Shown in pieces: positions 35,376 through 45,986 of a stretch of DNA of 64,000 nucleotides. Source of the DNA: Trichosphaerium sp. ATCC 40318 (Eukaryota > Discosea > Flabellinia > Trichosidae). Below the pieces are notes generated by a model. It did not search any database. It was not told where the DNA came from and saw only the letters and a program-made list of their open reading frames with translations. Positions within the stretch are counted from its first letter, which is position 1. Each line of letters begins with the position of its first letter. Where the stretch lies: NCBI GenBank assembly GCA_038496445.1, contig JALMLS010000376.1, positions 558,001 to 622,000 on the forward strand. Reading direction: 5' to 3'. The position numbers and the translations under genes were made by a program.

Positions 35376-38300
35376 ATGCAGTTCGCATCAAGTTACGCTT
35401 GGGTTGGTAAAGCCAAAAAGGATGAGAAAGAAGTATTTTCTAAAGGTTGGCGTTAGTTTTAATTATACAACCGTCTAATACGCCTATGTAGACGCTCTAC
35501 AATCAGCACCGCAGAAGAAACGTAAAAAGAGAGCTGTACGAAGATCATCTTTAGCCAAGGTACACTTACATATTGTACATACCTATGTTAATAAAGCACG
35601 TAGAGGTCTGCTCCTCCGGCGCCGCCACAAAAAGCTTCACAGTCCAAGCCAAGCCTTCTTGGTGGCTTTTTATCAGCGTTGTACGTCTTTTAGGCACTTG
35701 TAGGAGTCTTGGGCAAAAAAAGAAAAAAAACACAATCCTCTTCGTTATACGCCCTCATAAACGCGTTGAGTTTGCATAACTAACTGTAAAAATAGCGGCA
35801 GTTCAAATTCGAAAAAAAGCTCTGGACAGGCCTATGCAGCAGCTGCGCCACCAAGAGATATGGATGAGTTTTTGGACGATTGCAGCAGCGACGATGAAGA
35901 TGATTGGGGAAGTGACAGCGAAGATGAGCTTCAAGAAATGCAACTAGACCAAAAAGAGATCAAAGATAAAACACGCGCTGTACGTTCTTTTATTTCAAAA
36001 CAAACAAAGGAAGCCAACTTTTTGGTGTTTTTTTTCAACAAATTGCATTTTGTTTTACTTGAAAATTGACTCTTTACTTCTTCAGGTGCGTAAAGCGGAT
36101 ACAAATATTGTATCTCTTAATCTCGGTACTCTTGCTGAAGGTGTAGCTATGTTCACAGGAGACCCTGTGTTCTGTACAAATTGTAAAGCTGTGTTCAGCA
36201 CGTGCAGGTTCGATTTCTTTTTTTTTGTAGTCCGGAGAACACGTGTTCAAAGTATCACGTTCAACCCGTTTAGAAACGTTTTGTCTTAACATAGCTTTTA
36301 GTAAGATCACCAGTGGCGGTGATGGTGCTGGTAAAGGAAAAGAGGAAGAGGACGAGGATGAAACTTCGTGGAAGTGTGAATTTTGCGGTGAAGTTCAAGA
36401 AATCATGTTGGAAGAAGAAGAGGTAAATATGAGTTATGCTTTGTAACGTTCGCTCACGCTATTTTTTCTAGATACCTAAACATGATACTATTGATTATAT
36501 CCTTCAACCTCCAAAGTTTAAGGACAACGAAGCAGAGAAAATTGTTGTCTTTTGCATTGGTATGTTGTAAAAATTAGTTTGTAAAATTTATTTCGTACTT
36601 ACTTTACTGCTTTAAAGATGTATCTGGATCTATGTGTATCACAACAGAGGTCAACAGCGATGATTTTAAATTAAAGAAAACTAAAAAATCAGAGTTGGAG
36701 CAATACATTGACCGTAAGCAGCCCTTGCTTCTACTTGATTAAATTTCTTAAATACTAACCAGATATTGCAGGTAACGGAGGTGGCGGTTTAGCAGATCAA
36801 TGGATGCCTAATGAGAAACGAGGTGTTACATATGTCTCTCGCTTGCAATGTGTACAAGCTGCTGTAGACGCTCAATTACAATCTCTCAGTAAAGAAGCGA
36901 ACAGCAAGGCAGTCATTGGTATGTTGGGTTTTTTTTTACGCTTTTTTTTTTTTTTGAGTTTTGTTGTGCTAACATTATTGAAGTTACGTTTGGTAATGAT
37001 GTCATCGTTTATGATTACCAAGATAAACCTCATGTTGTTACTGGAGATAAATTGAATGACTGGGACATATTGAGCACTATTTACGAAGATTTGAATATTG
37101 ATAAAGTACAACCTGTCAAAGCTTGCTTAGACCAGCTTCAGAATCGTATTTGGAGTCTTGAAGAGGGTGGCAAAACTGCATTGGGACCTGCACTTTTGGT
37201 ATCTACTGGTATTGCAAGTACTTGCGCAGGTTCATCTGTTGTGCTTTGTACTGATGGTACGACAAGACTTTTCGTAAGATTTTGTCAACTCACTTTTGCG
37301 TTCAGGTTTGGCTAATGTTGGTCTTGGTGCTCTTGAAATCTCTGAAGATGAAGCTCAAGCTTTCTACGATAAAGTAGCTCAAAAGGCTTTGAGTGCTGGT
37401 ATCGCTGTGAATGTTGTCAGTATCAAGGGCACAAACTGTAATCTAGGTATGAAAAGTTTTGTTTTTGCAGTGTTTTTTCTTACCTTTTTTTTAGAGTTTG
37501 TCGGTAAAGTGTCTGCAGATACTAAGGGTGTTAGCCATGTCGCTGATCCACTCAAACTGTCTAAGAACTTCAACTACATTTTGAAGAATGCTGTAATTGC
37601 TACAGACTGTACAATCAAGATGATAATGCACAAAGGTTTATCATTCCGTGATGTTGATGGTAAACAAACAATTGCTTCTGTAAACGTAGGAAATGTAACA
37701 GTACGTACAAACAGACTACTTTTGTATCCAAAATGATCACGTGATAAAAGAGAAAAGATCATGTGATCGAGTTAAACTCAAAAACTTATGTGTTCTTTTT
37801 AGAAAGAGTCTGTTGTTTCTTTCGAGTACTTTATGAAGTCAGGTGAAGGTATAGACAAATTATTCGAGAATCTCACAGAGCTACCTTTCCAAGTCCAAGT
37901 ACGTTAATGTTACTTTCAAAAAAAGTAGAGTAGTAGAGCTAGAGTCCTCTAACAAACCGTATTTTGTTATTTCGACATTTCTTTGTTTTTTTTTTTTTTT
38001 GGCTGTACTTATTTTCTTTTAGATTAACTATACTAAACTCGATTCTACTAAATGTATTCGTGTCATTTCAAAGGCTGAAAAGATTACAAAAGACAGAGAT
38101 GTTGCTGAACAGAATATTAATGTCAATGTTGTTGGTTTACACTCTCAACAGCAAGCAGCAAAGCTTGCACAACAAGGTCTTTACACAAAGGCTAGAATGA
38201 AGCAGGTAGAGTTTTTATTCAAGTTCACAAGCGGGTTAACTCCCGAGGAAGCTTTTTTTGTAGCACTTCAAGTTTTGTCTTTTTCGTCTTCAAATGTTCC

Positions 38301-38739
38301 TTTCTATTTTAATCTAACGTTTTTACTAGAAAGCCAACTTACGTATGGTCAAGAGACAACTCAAATCAAAGAATACTTCAGAGCAAAAGAAACAATTCGG
38401 GTACACTTGAAGAAAATAAGGTTTTGGTTTTTTTCTTACTTGCTTTGTAGTTTGTGGGAAATTGAGGCTTCTCGTCTTGATAATGCTATTCTTGAAGAGC
38501 AACAGTGTTTAGATGATGGTGACATGTATGATTCTGCTTCAGAGGATGATTCTTTCGGAGAGGAAGAGATTAAAGACGAAGAAGAGATTCAACAAAAAGC
38601 AATCAAAAATGTTAAACGTCAAAAAACACGTGCTGCAAGAAGACGTAAAAATGATAAGGTATCTAATGCGTTATACCAAGCACAGAATGCAATGTTTAGT
38701 GACTTTACATTTGCAAAAAGTCCACTACACGAAAAGTAA
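35376..38739 (+). CDS. zinc-finger plus von Willebrand A domain protein, Sec23/24-like layout
   Basis: The N-terminus is basic (MQFASSYAWVGKAKKDEKE, KKRKKRAVRRSS), then acidic (DDCSSDDEDDWGSDSEDE). A four-cysteine zinc site follows (FCTNCKAVFSTC, then SWKCEFCGE; about 36.17-36.40 kb). The vWA domain has an intact MIDAS: 'VVFCIDVSGSM' formed across a splice at about 36.56-36.62 kb, 'GGKTALGPAL', and 'VVLCTDGLANVG' at about 37.24-37.32 kb. A beta-rich region and then charged coiled sequence (KRQKTRAARRRKNDK) end at 38739. About ten short introns interrupt it. Zinc finger before vWA resembles Sec23/Sec24 and the protist proteins annotated as circularly permuted Ras (cpRas); no GTPase motif was found here. 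A metal-dependent protein-binding role is likely; COPII membership is not shown. Confidence 0.75.
37738..37743. promoter_or_regulatory. CACGTG palindrome inside an intron
   Basis: GATCACGTGATAAAAG lies in the intron at about 37.70-37.80 kb of the vWA gene, followed 20 nt later by the one-base variant ATCATGTGAT. Function unknown. Confidence 0.35.
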
Positions 38740-38884
38740 GGGCTAGCTAGATTCCTATTGTATTTTAATAAAAAATTGAAAAACAACTTAGTGTTCTCCG
38801 CCAATAAGCTTACACGTAGTACCTTTCGCTCCTTTGTTCAATTGGTAGGCCTGAAGCGATTCCCAAGTTTCCGCCACGTTTGAC

Positions 38885-38998
38885 TATATGGACATGTGTT
38901 AAACCATGTGGGTTGATGGTAAACAACATGGCGAAAGTGCTAGATACTCCCAGTGCTTTTTGGCTGATAATAAAAAGAATGGTGAAAGCAAACAAAAG
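38885..38998 (+). pseudogene. fragment of an F-box/MORN-like repeat gene
   Basis: About 110 nt encode 'MWVDGKQHGESAR' and 'FLADNKKNGESK', matching parts of two repeat units in the pseudogene at about 41.20-41.30 kb, with an internal deletion. There is no start, F-box or long frame. It directly abuts the 3' edge of the inverted LRR copy, so it probably marks a rearrangement breakpoint. Confidence 0.75.
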
Positions 38999-40590
38999 GA
39001 TAACAACAATTTATACACCAATTTTTACTGATACTGTTTAATAACTACAAACTTCAGCAAGTGATCCCTTTTTGTATATTGTCTTCATATAAAACCAAAT
39101 GTAATTTCATGCGCTCCTTTGAGTGCTTTAATACCTTCATCTGTTATCTTCTCACAGTGACTAAGAACAATGGTATGAACTCCTTTGAGTGCTTTAATAC
39201 CTGAATCTGTTATCTTCCCACAGTAACTAAGATCAATTGTATGAACTCCAGCTAACGCTATAACCCCTTCATCTGTTATCTTTTTGCATTCAGTAAGATT
39301 AATTTTATGAACTCCAGCAAGTGCTTTAATGCCTTCATCTGTTATCTTGTTGCATTCAGTAAGATCAATATCATAAACTCCTTTGAGTGCTTTAATCCCT
39401 TCATCTGTTATCTTTTTGCATTCAGTAAGATCAATTTTATGAACTCCAGCAAGTGCTTTAATGCCTTCATCTGTTATATTGTCACAGTAACTAAGATAAA
39501 TGGTATGAACTCCAGCTAGCACTTTAATCCCTTCATCTGTTATCTCGCATTCACCAAGGTCAATGGTATGAACTCCAGCAAGTGCTTTAATCCCTTCATC
39601 TGTTATTTTCTTACATTGAACAAGATAAATAGTGTGGACTCCAGCAAGTGCTTTAATACCTTTATCTGTAATGTTCCCACAGCCACTAAGGTCAATTTCA
39701 TGAACTCCAGCAAGTGCTTTAATACCTAAACCTGTTATTTTCTCACAATCACTAAGATTAATAGTGTGGACTCCAGCAAGTGCTTTAACACCCTTATCTG
39801 TAATGTACCAACAGCCGCTAATATTAATTGTGTGAACTCCTTTGAGCGCTGTAATACCTTCATCTGTTATCTTATTGCAGTTTCCGAGGTAAATTTCATG
39901 AACTCCAGCAAGTGCTTTAATACCTTTATCTGTAATTGACCAACAGTTGTTAAGATTAATAGTATGAACTCCAGCAAGTGCTTTAACACCTTCATTTGTA
40001 ATATCGCAATGTTCAGTAAGATCAATAGTATGAACCCCAGCAAGTGCTTTAATATCTTTATCTGTAATGTGCCAACAGCCACTAACATTAATTGTATGAA
40101 CTCCAGCAAACTTCGCTACAAACTTTGCAGGAAAGCAACTAGCCAAGTCAATCCTTGTGTGTTTCAAACACCCTTTGTATGATATGAATTTTTTCGCTCC
40201 TTTAATGTGTCTAATTATTACTCGTGTGTACCCAATAATATCGTGAATAATAGATGCAAAGCAACGACAAGTTTGACAAACTGCAAATCGAGCTTTTGTC
40301 GTAAAAAGGAAAATAAGAACTAAAATCTCTGTTGGTATGTCTAAAAGACTTGTTTCAGCACTAGTAGAAGACATTTAGAACGGCATGATGGTTAAAAACT
40401 GCCAAATAGAGTATTAGACGATACCTTCGACTTGAGTTACTGCTAGACTCCATTTTAACCTTATTCTGTGTATTCCGTACTGCACGCATAATCTCGCAAT
40501 GATTATTCTTGATGATTAATCTTGACGCTTCCTAAGTTTACCCTGGTTGACTCATTGGCCCGCCACAACAATCACGTGATTTAAAATAGA
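38999..40590 (-). repeat. inverted duplication, right copy (LRR gene with flanks)
   Basis: This is the reverse-complement partner of about 29420-31050. It covers the 5' flank with TCACGTGA (40573-40578), first exon, 64-nt intron, coding region and about 80 nt beyond the stop. The two copies flank an approximately 8-kb spacer carrying three unrelated genes. Confidence 0.8.
39085..40453 (-). CDS. F-box/LRR protein with 15 AMN1/FBXL-like repeats (right copy)
   Basis: This has the same design as the left copy: first exon 40453-40425 (MESSSNSSR), intron 40424-40361, then exon 2. Here an alternative ATG (40374, MSSTSAETSLLDIPTEIL) exists within the intron region because one base differs from AAG in the left copy. 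The splice-based start is preferred since it is conserved in both copies. The F-box and first ~80 residues are nearly identical to the left copy (IIGYTR for IIGYTQ). The array has fifteen 22-residue repeats (one is 21) plus the cap ALKGAHEITFGFI. Internal repeats differ in order and in the variable x positions, while both ends match. It probably serves as an SCF-type adaptor with a different target specificity from its partner; this is inference. Confidence 0.83.
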
Positions 40591-40786
40591 CACAATATTG
40601 TCGAAAGCTAGATTGCCAGGTTAGACTTGAAAATACCTATTTTGAGCACTAACCCTGATTTTTCGGGATGGTTTGTGACATAGGTAGGCCTCATGCAACT
40701 CTGCAACGTATACCATTAGTGTATCCTTATGGATTACTTCATGTGAGCATAAAAGCTTGAAAGTCACGTGCGTGTACAATTCGGAC

Positions 40787-41877
40787 ATGGATTTTTTTAG
40801 AAATACGCTTATGTTGTTGTTTGAGTTTATTGGATGCCAACTGCGTCAAACCTCAAAAACCAATATGGAGACATTCACACAGGGAAACCTTAACAAAGTT
40901 TGCGACTCTATCAAATGATGAAATGATTAAATAAGCATTTATGATGAGATATAGATTACAAAAAAAGTAAATGTACAAGATGGTACAACAAGTGGAAAGG
41001 TGTCTCACCAAAATGAGTGAATGGTTGTTTGAGTGGATCGCGATCAAGGGAGCAGTACATATGTTAATGGTAAAAAACAAGGTGAGAGTAAGTCATGGTA
41101 CGATAATGGACAACTAAAACGGCAAACCGTGTGGGTTGATGGTAAACAGCATGGTGAAAGTAAAGCATGGTTTAGAAATGGACAACTAAAATGGCAAGCC
41201 ATGTGGGTTGGTGGTAAACAACATGGTGAAAGTGCTAGATGGTATGAAGATGGAAAAAGAGGCTCTCAGTGCTTTTGGGCTGATAATAAAAAGAATGGTG
41301 AAAGTAAAGGATGGTTTAAGAATGGCCAACTACAGTGCCAATTTGTATGGGTCAATGATAAACAGCATGGTGAACGTAAAGATTGGTATGAAAATGGGCA
41401 ACTAGAGGGCCAGTCCATGTGGATTGATGGTAAACAAAATGGAGAAAGTAAAGGATGGTATGAAAATGGACAACTTAAGGACCAATCCATGTGGGTTGAT
41501 GATAAACAACATGTGGGTTGATGGTAAACAACATGGTGAAAGTAAAGTATGGCATCAGAATGCACAACTAAAGAGCCATTATCTGTGGGTTGAGGGTAAA
41601 CGACAGGGTGAAAGTAAATCATGGTTTGAGAATGGACAACTTGCATCTCAGTATGTATGGGTTGATAACAAACAACATGGTGAATGTAAAGATTGGTACA
41701 AAAATGGGCAGCTTGAAGGGCAATGCGCATGGGTTGATGATAAGCAACATGGCGAATGCAAAATATGGTATGACAATGGACAACTAAAGGATCAGGCCAT
41801 GTTTGTTGATGATAAACAACATGTGGTGAAAGTAAAGGATGGTATGAAGATGGAAAATTAAAGTATAATGGTATCAA
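40787..41877 (+). pseudogene. broken F-box/MORN-like repeat gene
   Basis: This is the second copy of the gene at 27.7-28.9 kb. The N-terminal F-box part is still recognisable at DNA level (about 40.82-40.92 kb) but has indels and stops. The repeat array resumes at about 41.05 kb in one frame and continues to about 41.52 kb. There an extra partial unit (the wording 'ATGTGGGTTGATG' occurs twice within about 25 nt) shifts the frame. A second frame then runs to 41.83 kb, where another shift occurs. The damage pattern fits slippage or unequal exchange between repeat units. It is divergent from the right LRR copy, mirroring the left pair. Confidence 0.8.
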
Positions 41878-42514
41878 CCAAACTACAGTATTTTCGTTTA
41901 AAGATCAAAGTACATAGTTGTATGTATACAATTAATATCCAATAATAAAATTGTAGTCTTCAACCTAAGTAAATCTAAATGTCAACTAGTACCCATATTG
42001 CATTGCAACAATCAAACATAGACGCATATTGCAACATCAATCGTTCAAGATACAAAAATCAGAACACGTGACACCTGTATCACATTCAATAATCGCATAA
42101 CGAACAAACGTACAAGGTGGGTTTTTGAAATGCTATTTAGCAAAAGAACTTCTATTCCCAGTTTTGTACTACCGCTTGTTTGTAGCTCTATGTACCCTGT
42201 GGCACTATTTGTGAGCGTGCCAGCACAACAACTAGCGTTTTATGGTAAATTCATTCTGTTTTTCTTGCAATTACGCCTAGAACGTATAACCAATGCGTCT
42301 AAGCTCTCAGCAGCGAATAGAGTTCTTTTTTTCAAGAAATGTCGAGTAGTTCGCAATTCCTGAAATGGAGCGACTCTTATCTTCTCTAACAACGCTCACA
42401 GCTACGTAATAGTACTCGAAACACTGTTTTGGAACTGTACAACTGTTTTATTCTATATACAACCCGAAGGCTTGTTTTTTCGCTGCGACTACACTTGTAG
42501 GCGCTTTAGGGAAG
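41878..42514. other. intergenic, no gene recognised
   Basis: A plus-strand frame at 42130-42363 (77 codons) has no recognised motif and no supporting splice pattern. One CACGTG occurs near 42.07 kb. The region separates the duplicated block from the following genes. Confidence 0.4.
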
Positions 42515-42808
42515 CTATCCGAAGAGAATAGCCAAGGATTGCATCTCTGGGCTATTTACTGGTCCAATCATCTTGTCTGTGTTGCTTTCTAATGGTTTAG
42601 GGTGTTCTTTTGTTGTTTCTTCTGATTTTATCGGTAGAGAAATTTTAGTTTCTGACTTCAGCCTCTTCACTTGTCGTTTATCTGTTGTTGCTGCTGATGA
42701 GTCTCGTCGCTTACGTTTGATTATTGTTGTTATAACTGAAGGCATTTGTTGTTTACTTGTTGAAGGAATTGTAGCTTTGGTAAAAAGCAACGTGTCAATT
42801 TTGTTCAA
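42515..42808 (-). CDS. small basic protein, probably nuclear
   Basis: A 97-codon frame starts MNKIDTLLFTKATIPSTSKQ and carries the nuclear-localisation-like stretches IKRKRRD and KRQVKRLKSE. It ends MQSLAILFG. No domain was recognised. Low-complexity Lys/Ser/Thr content and a plausible start support a real gene, but an upstream exon cannot be excluded. It is transcribed toward the duplicated block. Confidence 0.45.
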   Translation of the reverse strand: MNKIDTLLFTKATIPSTSKQQMPSVITTIIKRKRRDSSAATTDKRQVKRLKSETKISLPIKSEETTKEHPKPLESNTDKMIGPVNSPEMQSLAILFG

Positions 42809-43071
42809 AAAAGGAAAGCGAAATTCACGACATCTATTGTGTGATGGTTTTCAGCGAACTGATAAAAAGTAGGCTGACTTTTTCTTGTTGTCTATTTCAC
42901 TACTATACGATCGTCAATAGAGGATAACAACATTGATCATTTTAAAGGGCGTAAAAGCAAAAAAATAGAGAAGAATGTCAGAAAAGTTTTGGAATTCTAA
43001 TTCTTTTTTATTGCGTTGACAACCTTAAAAAACCTTTTTTTATTATAGCTTGCAGTTCTAGTAACAAAAAT

Positions 43072-45244
43072 TTACAGTAGGAGTAGTGCTAGAATTGCAA
43101 AAACGAAGCACAATTGTGAAATTGTACGAAATGCGCTACTAGGCGCTGTAATTGTTGGTGGCGCTGTTGTCGGCGGTACAGTTGGTACTACAGGAGGTGC
43201 TGTTGTAGGAGGTACTGGAACTGTAGGTTGTTCGATTGGAGCGGCTGTAGGCGCTTCAGTTGGTGTGCCGACAATATTTAAAGCGAAACCGTCGCTCATT
43301 ACGCTCTGTGAGCTGACTCTGATATTTGTAATCTGTCCAGTGACAAGTGAAGGAACAGTACACGTCTAGGAAGGGCGTTAGGTAAGCAAACACGCGTTTA
43401 ACTTTTTTAATGTACCAATCGTCCATTTTGAGATGAAGACGTTGCTGGGGCCGTCTGGCCGTTATCAAAGACGCACATAAGGTCAGTATCGTAGAAAAAG
43501 AAACCGTCTAGGGTAAGGAGAGATCCTGGTGCAGGTGATGAAGTGAGTAAAGCCACAATCTTTGGTTTAGGCGTAACTAATCCGCATGTCAGTTTAAAAC
43601 ATATTCAATCACCTCTTGATGGGTTTGACGTACAGTTAATGGTGTATCCTAACTGGCCAAAACCTTTTAGGTCATTAATTGTAATACCTACAATTTCACC
43701 AGGACCAAGTGTTGGGTCCATGATACCTAAAACAAGTCAATTATTTTACATCTCTTCATGAGCCAAAGGGGTTCTCGTACCAAATTGTTGGTTATCTTGC
43801 CAGTGACTAGCTTGTTGTCCGTCACCGAGAGCAGAGCCAGTGGCATAAAGAGGCCCTTTGGTATCCGCTGAATCAAGAAATTCAGATGTCATGCCTAAAC
43901 AACAAAAGTTAGTGTTGTTCCTTTAGTGCAAAACTCTTTACCTGGTCTCAATTCTCTTTGACCTTCACCAAAGTCTGGTGAACCATTTGGTACAAAACGA
44001 GATATATCAAGAATACTTGGAGATACAACTGTTACAGAGACAGGATTAGTCAACAGAAAATCAGCTAAACACATGTTAGTACACTTGATTATTTTTTTTT
44101 GCATTTATTTCTTACCTGTGTCAACTTCTGAAAAGAATCCTAATAAGTGACCAATCTCATGGATAGATACAGCCAAGAAAGAAAAACTTCCAGGCGTAAT
44201 ACCATCAGAAGGATCGAAATCAAAGTTGAATTGATCGCTAAATAAAATACTTCCATCTGATGTACCAAACATACTATCAAGGGTTGCAGACGCATCAGGT
44301 ACAATAGCCTACAATTTTCTTTAGATTAAATACATAATATCGAGTTGCATAAACAAGGAAGAGAGTAAATAATAAAAATAAAAACTGCAGAGAAAAGATA
44401 ATTTCTGAACTTTGTTTTTGCTTACCTTAAAATTAGCTTTACCGCCTGATGCTGAGCCGCTAAGTGAAAGACCTGGTGGTAATGCAACAGGAAGAGGTTG
44501 GGTTATCGTTCCAGCAGGTAATCCAAGTGCAGTTTCGTACAAAGATCTTTAAAAAAAAAGTAAGAAAAAAACCGAATACAACAAGTACTTTAATAGTGAC
44601 GTACATTGCTGTGCCACTAGCTACCGATACTTGGACTGAGTTTGTAGAACCCAAAACACCAGCAGCGAGTGTGGCGATATCAAAGTTGACTACTATTTCT
44701 ATTGGGCTCATCAATACGGAAGCCTAGAGTTCGATTTGTTAAATTGTGAACTTTTCGGATATTGTCGGCGTTAGTACCCAAAGCTCAGCAGCGAGCAAGA
44801 AAGTGTCTTGTATGGTTTGATCTGTTACGCCAGCGCCAAAGACAACAGTAATAGTTGTGTTTCCGGCCATCACGCCTCTAAAAAATTTTTAGAGCTTGTA
44901 AGCGCTGCGGCATGATTATTGGTACCTTTTACGCGAGGAAAGAAGAGCATCTGTTGCATTTGGTCTAACATCATTCTTTTGATACCAATTCTCCCAGTTC
45001 GCTGTTGAATTGTCTGAGCGATCTTGTGGCGTGCCGCAAACCCATTTTTCTTCAAAGTGTAAACACAAGGTGCGAAAAGTGCGGAGGAACTTGTAAAACA
45101 CTCTACGTACCTGTATAGTTGGTCGGTACTGCGCCTACTTGAACTAAAGAGTGTCAAAAGGTTGTTTCTTTTTTGGGTTCTGAAGAACTTAGTACCTGCA
45201 GCTACAAGTACTACTAATAGCACTGACAACGCGATGAATTGCAT
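43072..45244 (-). CDS. GPI-type secreted metalloprotease of the NF038122-like family
   Basis: A signal peptide starts at 45244 (MQFIALSVLLVVLVAAG). The catalytic exon (about 44.31-44.13 kb) encodes 'MFGTSDGSILFSDQFNFDFD', 'PSDGITPGSFSFLAVSIHEI' and 'GHLLGFFSEVD', giving the zinc motif HEIGHLLGF. Further exons give 'ALGDGQQASHWQDNQ' and 'MDPTLGPGEIVGITNLDLKA', the C-terminal block of bacterial metalloproteases labelled NF038122. The end is a Pro/Thr/Ala stalk (PVPPTTAPPVVPTVPPTTAP) and a hydrophobic tail (FVFAILALLLL), which fits a GPI signal. Six or more short introns show that it is a resident eukaryotic gene. It likely cleaves extracellular protein. The bacterial resemblance may mean old transfer; that needs a tree. 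Confidence 0.78.
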
Positions 45245-45986
45245 TGTACGTTTAATTTGGGTAAAATGATAAATAATATTTTCCCCGATTCAAGGATAGA
45301 CGTCATACAACGTCAAGGTTCATGCGTGTTGCTATAAAACGCATGAATAGTGACATGAAGTATAGTATAGTTGTAGTATATTGCCAAGAACACCTCCAGT
45401 GTGCAACATTTAGCTGAAGCCAAACATTCGCTATCGATAGTTTTATCGCCCACAAGCGTCACGATAGTGTTGATTGCTCCAGGTTTAGTTCACCTCGTAC
45501 CAAAGTCCTTTAAAGAGGAAGAAACAAGCGCTGGAGACAATAAAATGACAGAAACCGACGCCAAACGCTCTATCTGGATTTATGGGCTTCAGTGTATCTT
45601 AGTTTGTTATAGAGCTCTGGTATGCACGCGTTTTGGCGGTAAATCATAAAAGCCATCAAAACTGGTGTACAAAATTCAACTACGCGTAGTAGGTGCGATG
45701 TGAGCGGAATGAGCGAGATTTTAATGTTTTTTTGGGGTTTAAGCCTAATTTTTCACGTTGTCCTCACCAAACTTGGTAGAAGCAACAGTAGGTCATTATG
45801 AGAGCTCGGGTCAGTAGTCGGTCACTTGTGTACCCGAGCTAGAGAATTGACAGCCAAAATCAAAGAATGTTTTATCAACGTTTTCAAATAAAAATGGTAC
45901 AAATCATAACTTTTTTTGCTATCCCTTTTCAGCCTAGCCATCTCGTAGCGAAAACTTTAGCGCGATAAACAATAACTCTGAGCAAT
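45245..45986. other. divergent intergenic region
   Basis: An 82-codon plus-strand frame (45401-45649) shows no recognised motif. The region probably holds promoters for the metalloprotease (-) and the F-box/RasGAP gene (+). Confidence 0.4.

Noticed and set aside
35376-38739. True Sec23 COPII subunit
   Set aside because: Zinc finger and vWA order fit, but the gelsolin-like and helical Sec23 blocks were not found and the C-terminus is a charged coil.
42130-42363. 77-codon plus-strand ORF with hydrophobic start
   Set aside because: Could pass for a signal peptide, but there is no continuation or family match.
45401-45649. 82-codon plus-strand ORF
   Set aside because: It lacks a motif, partner exons or convincing composition.
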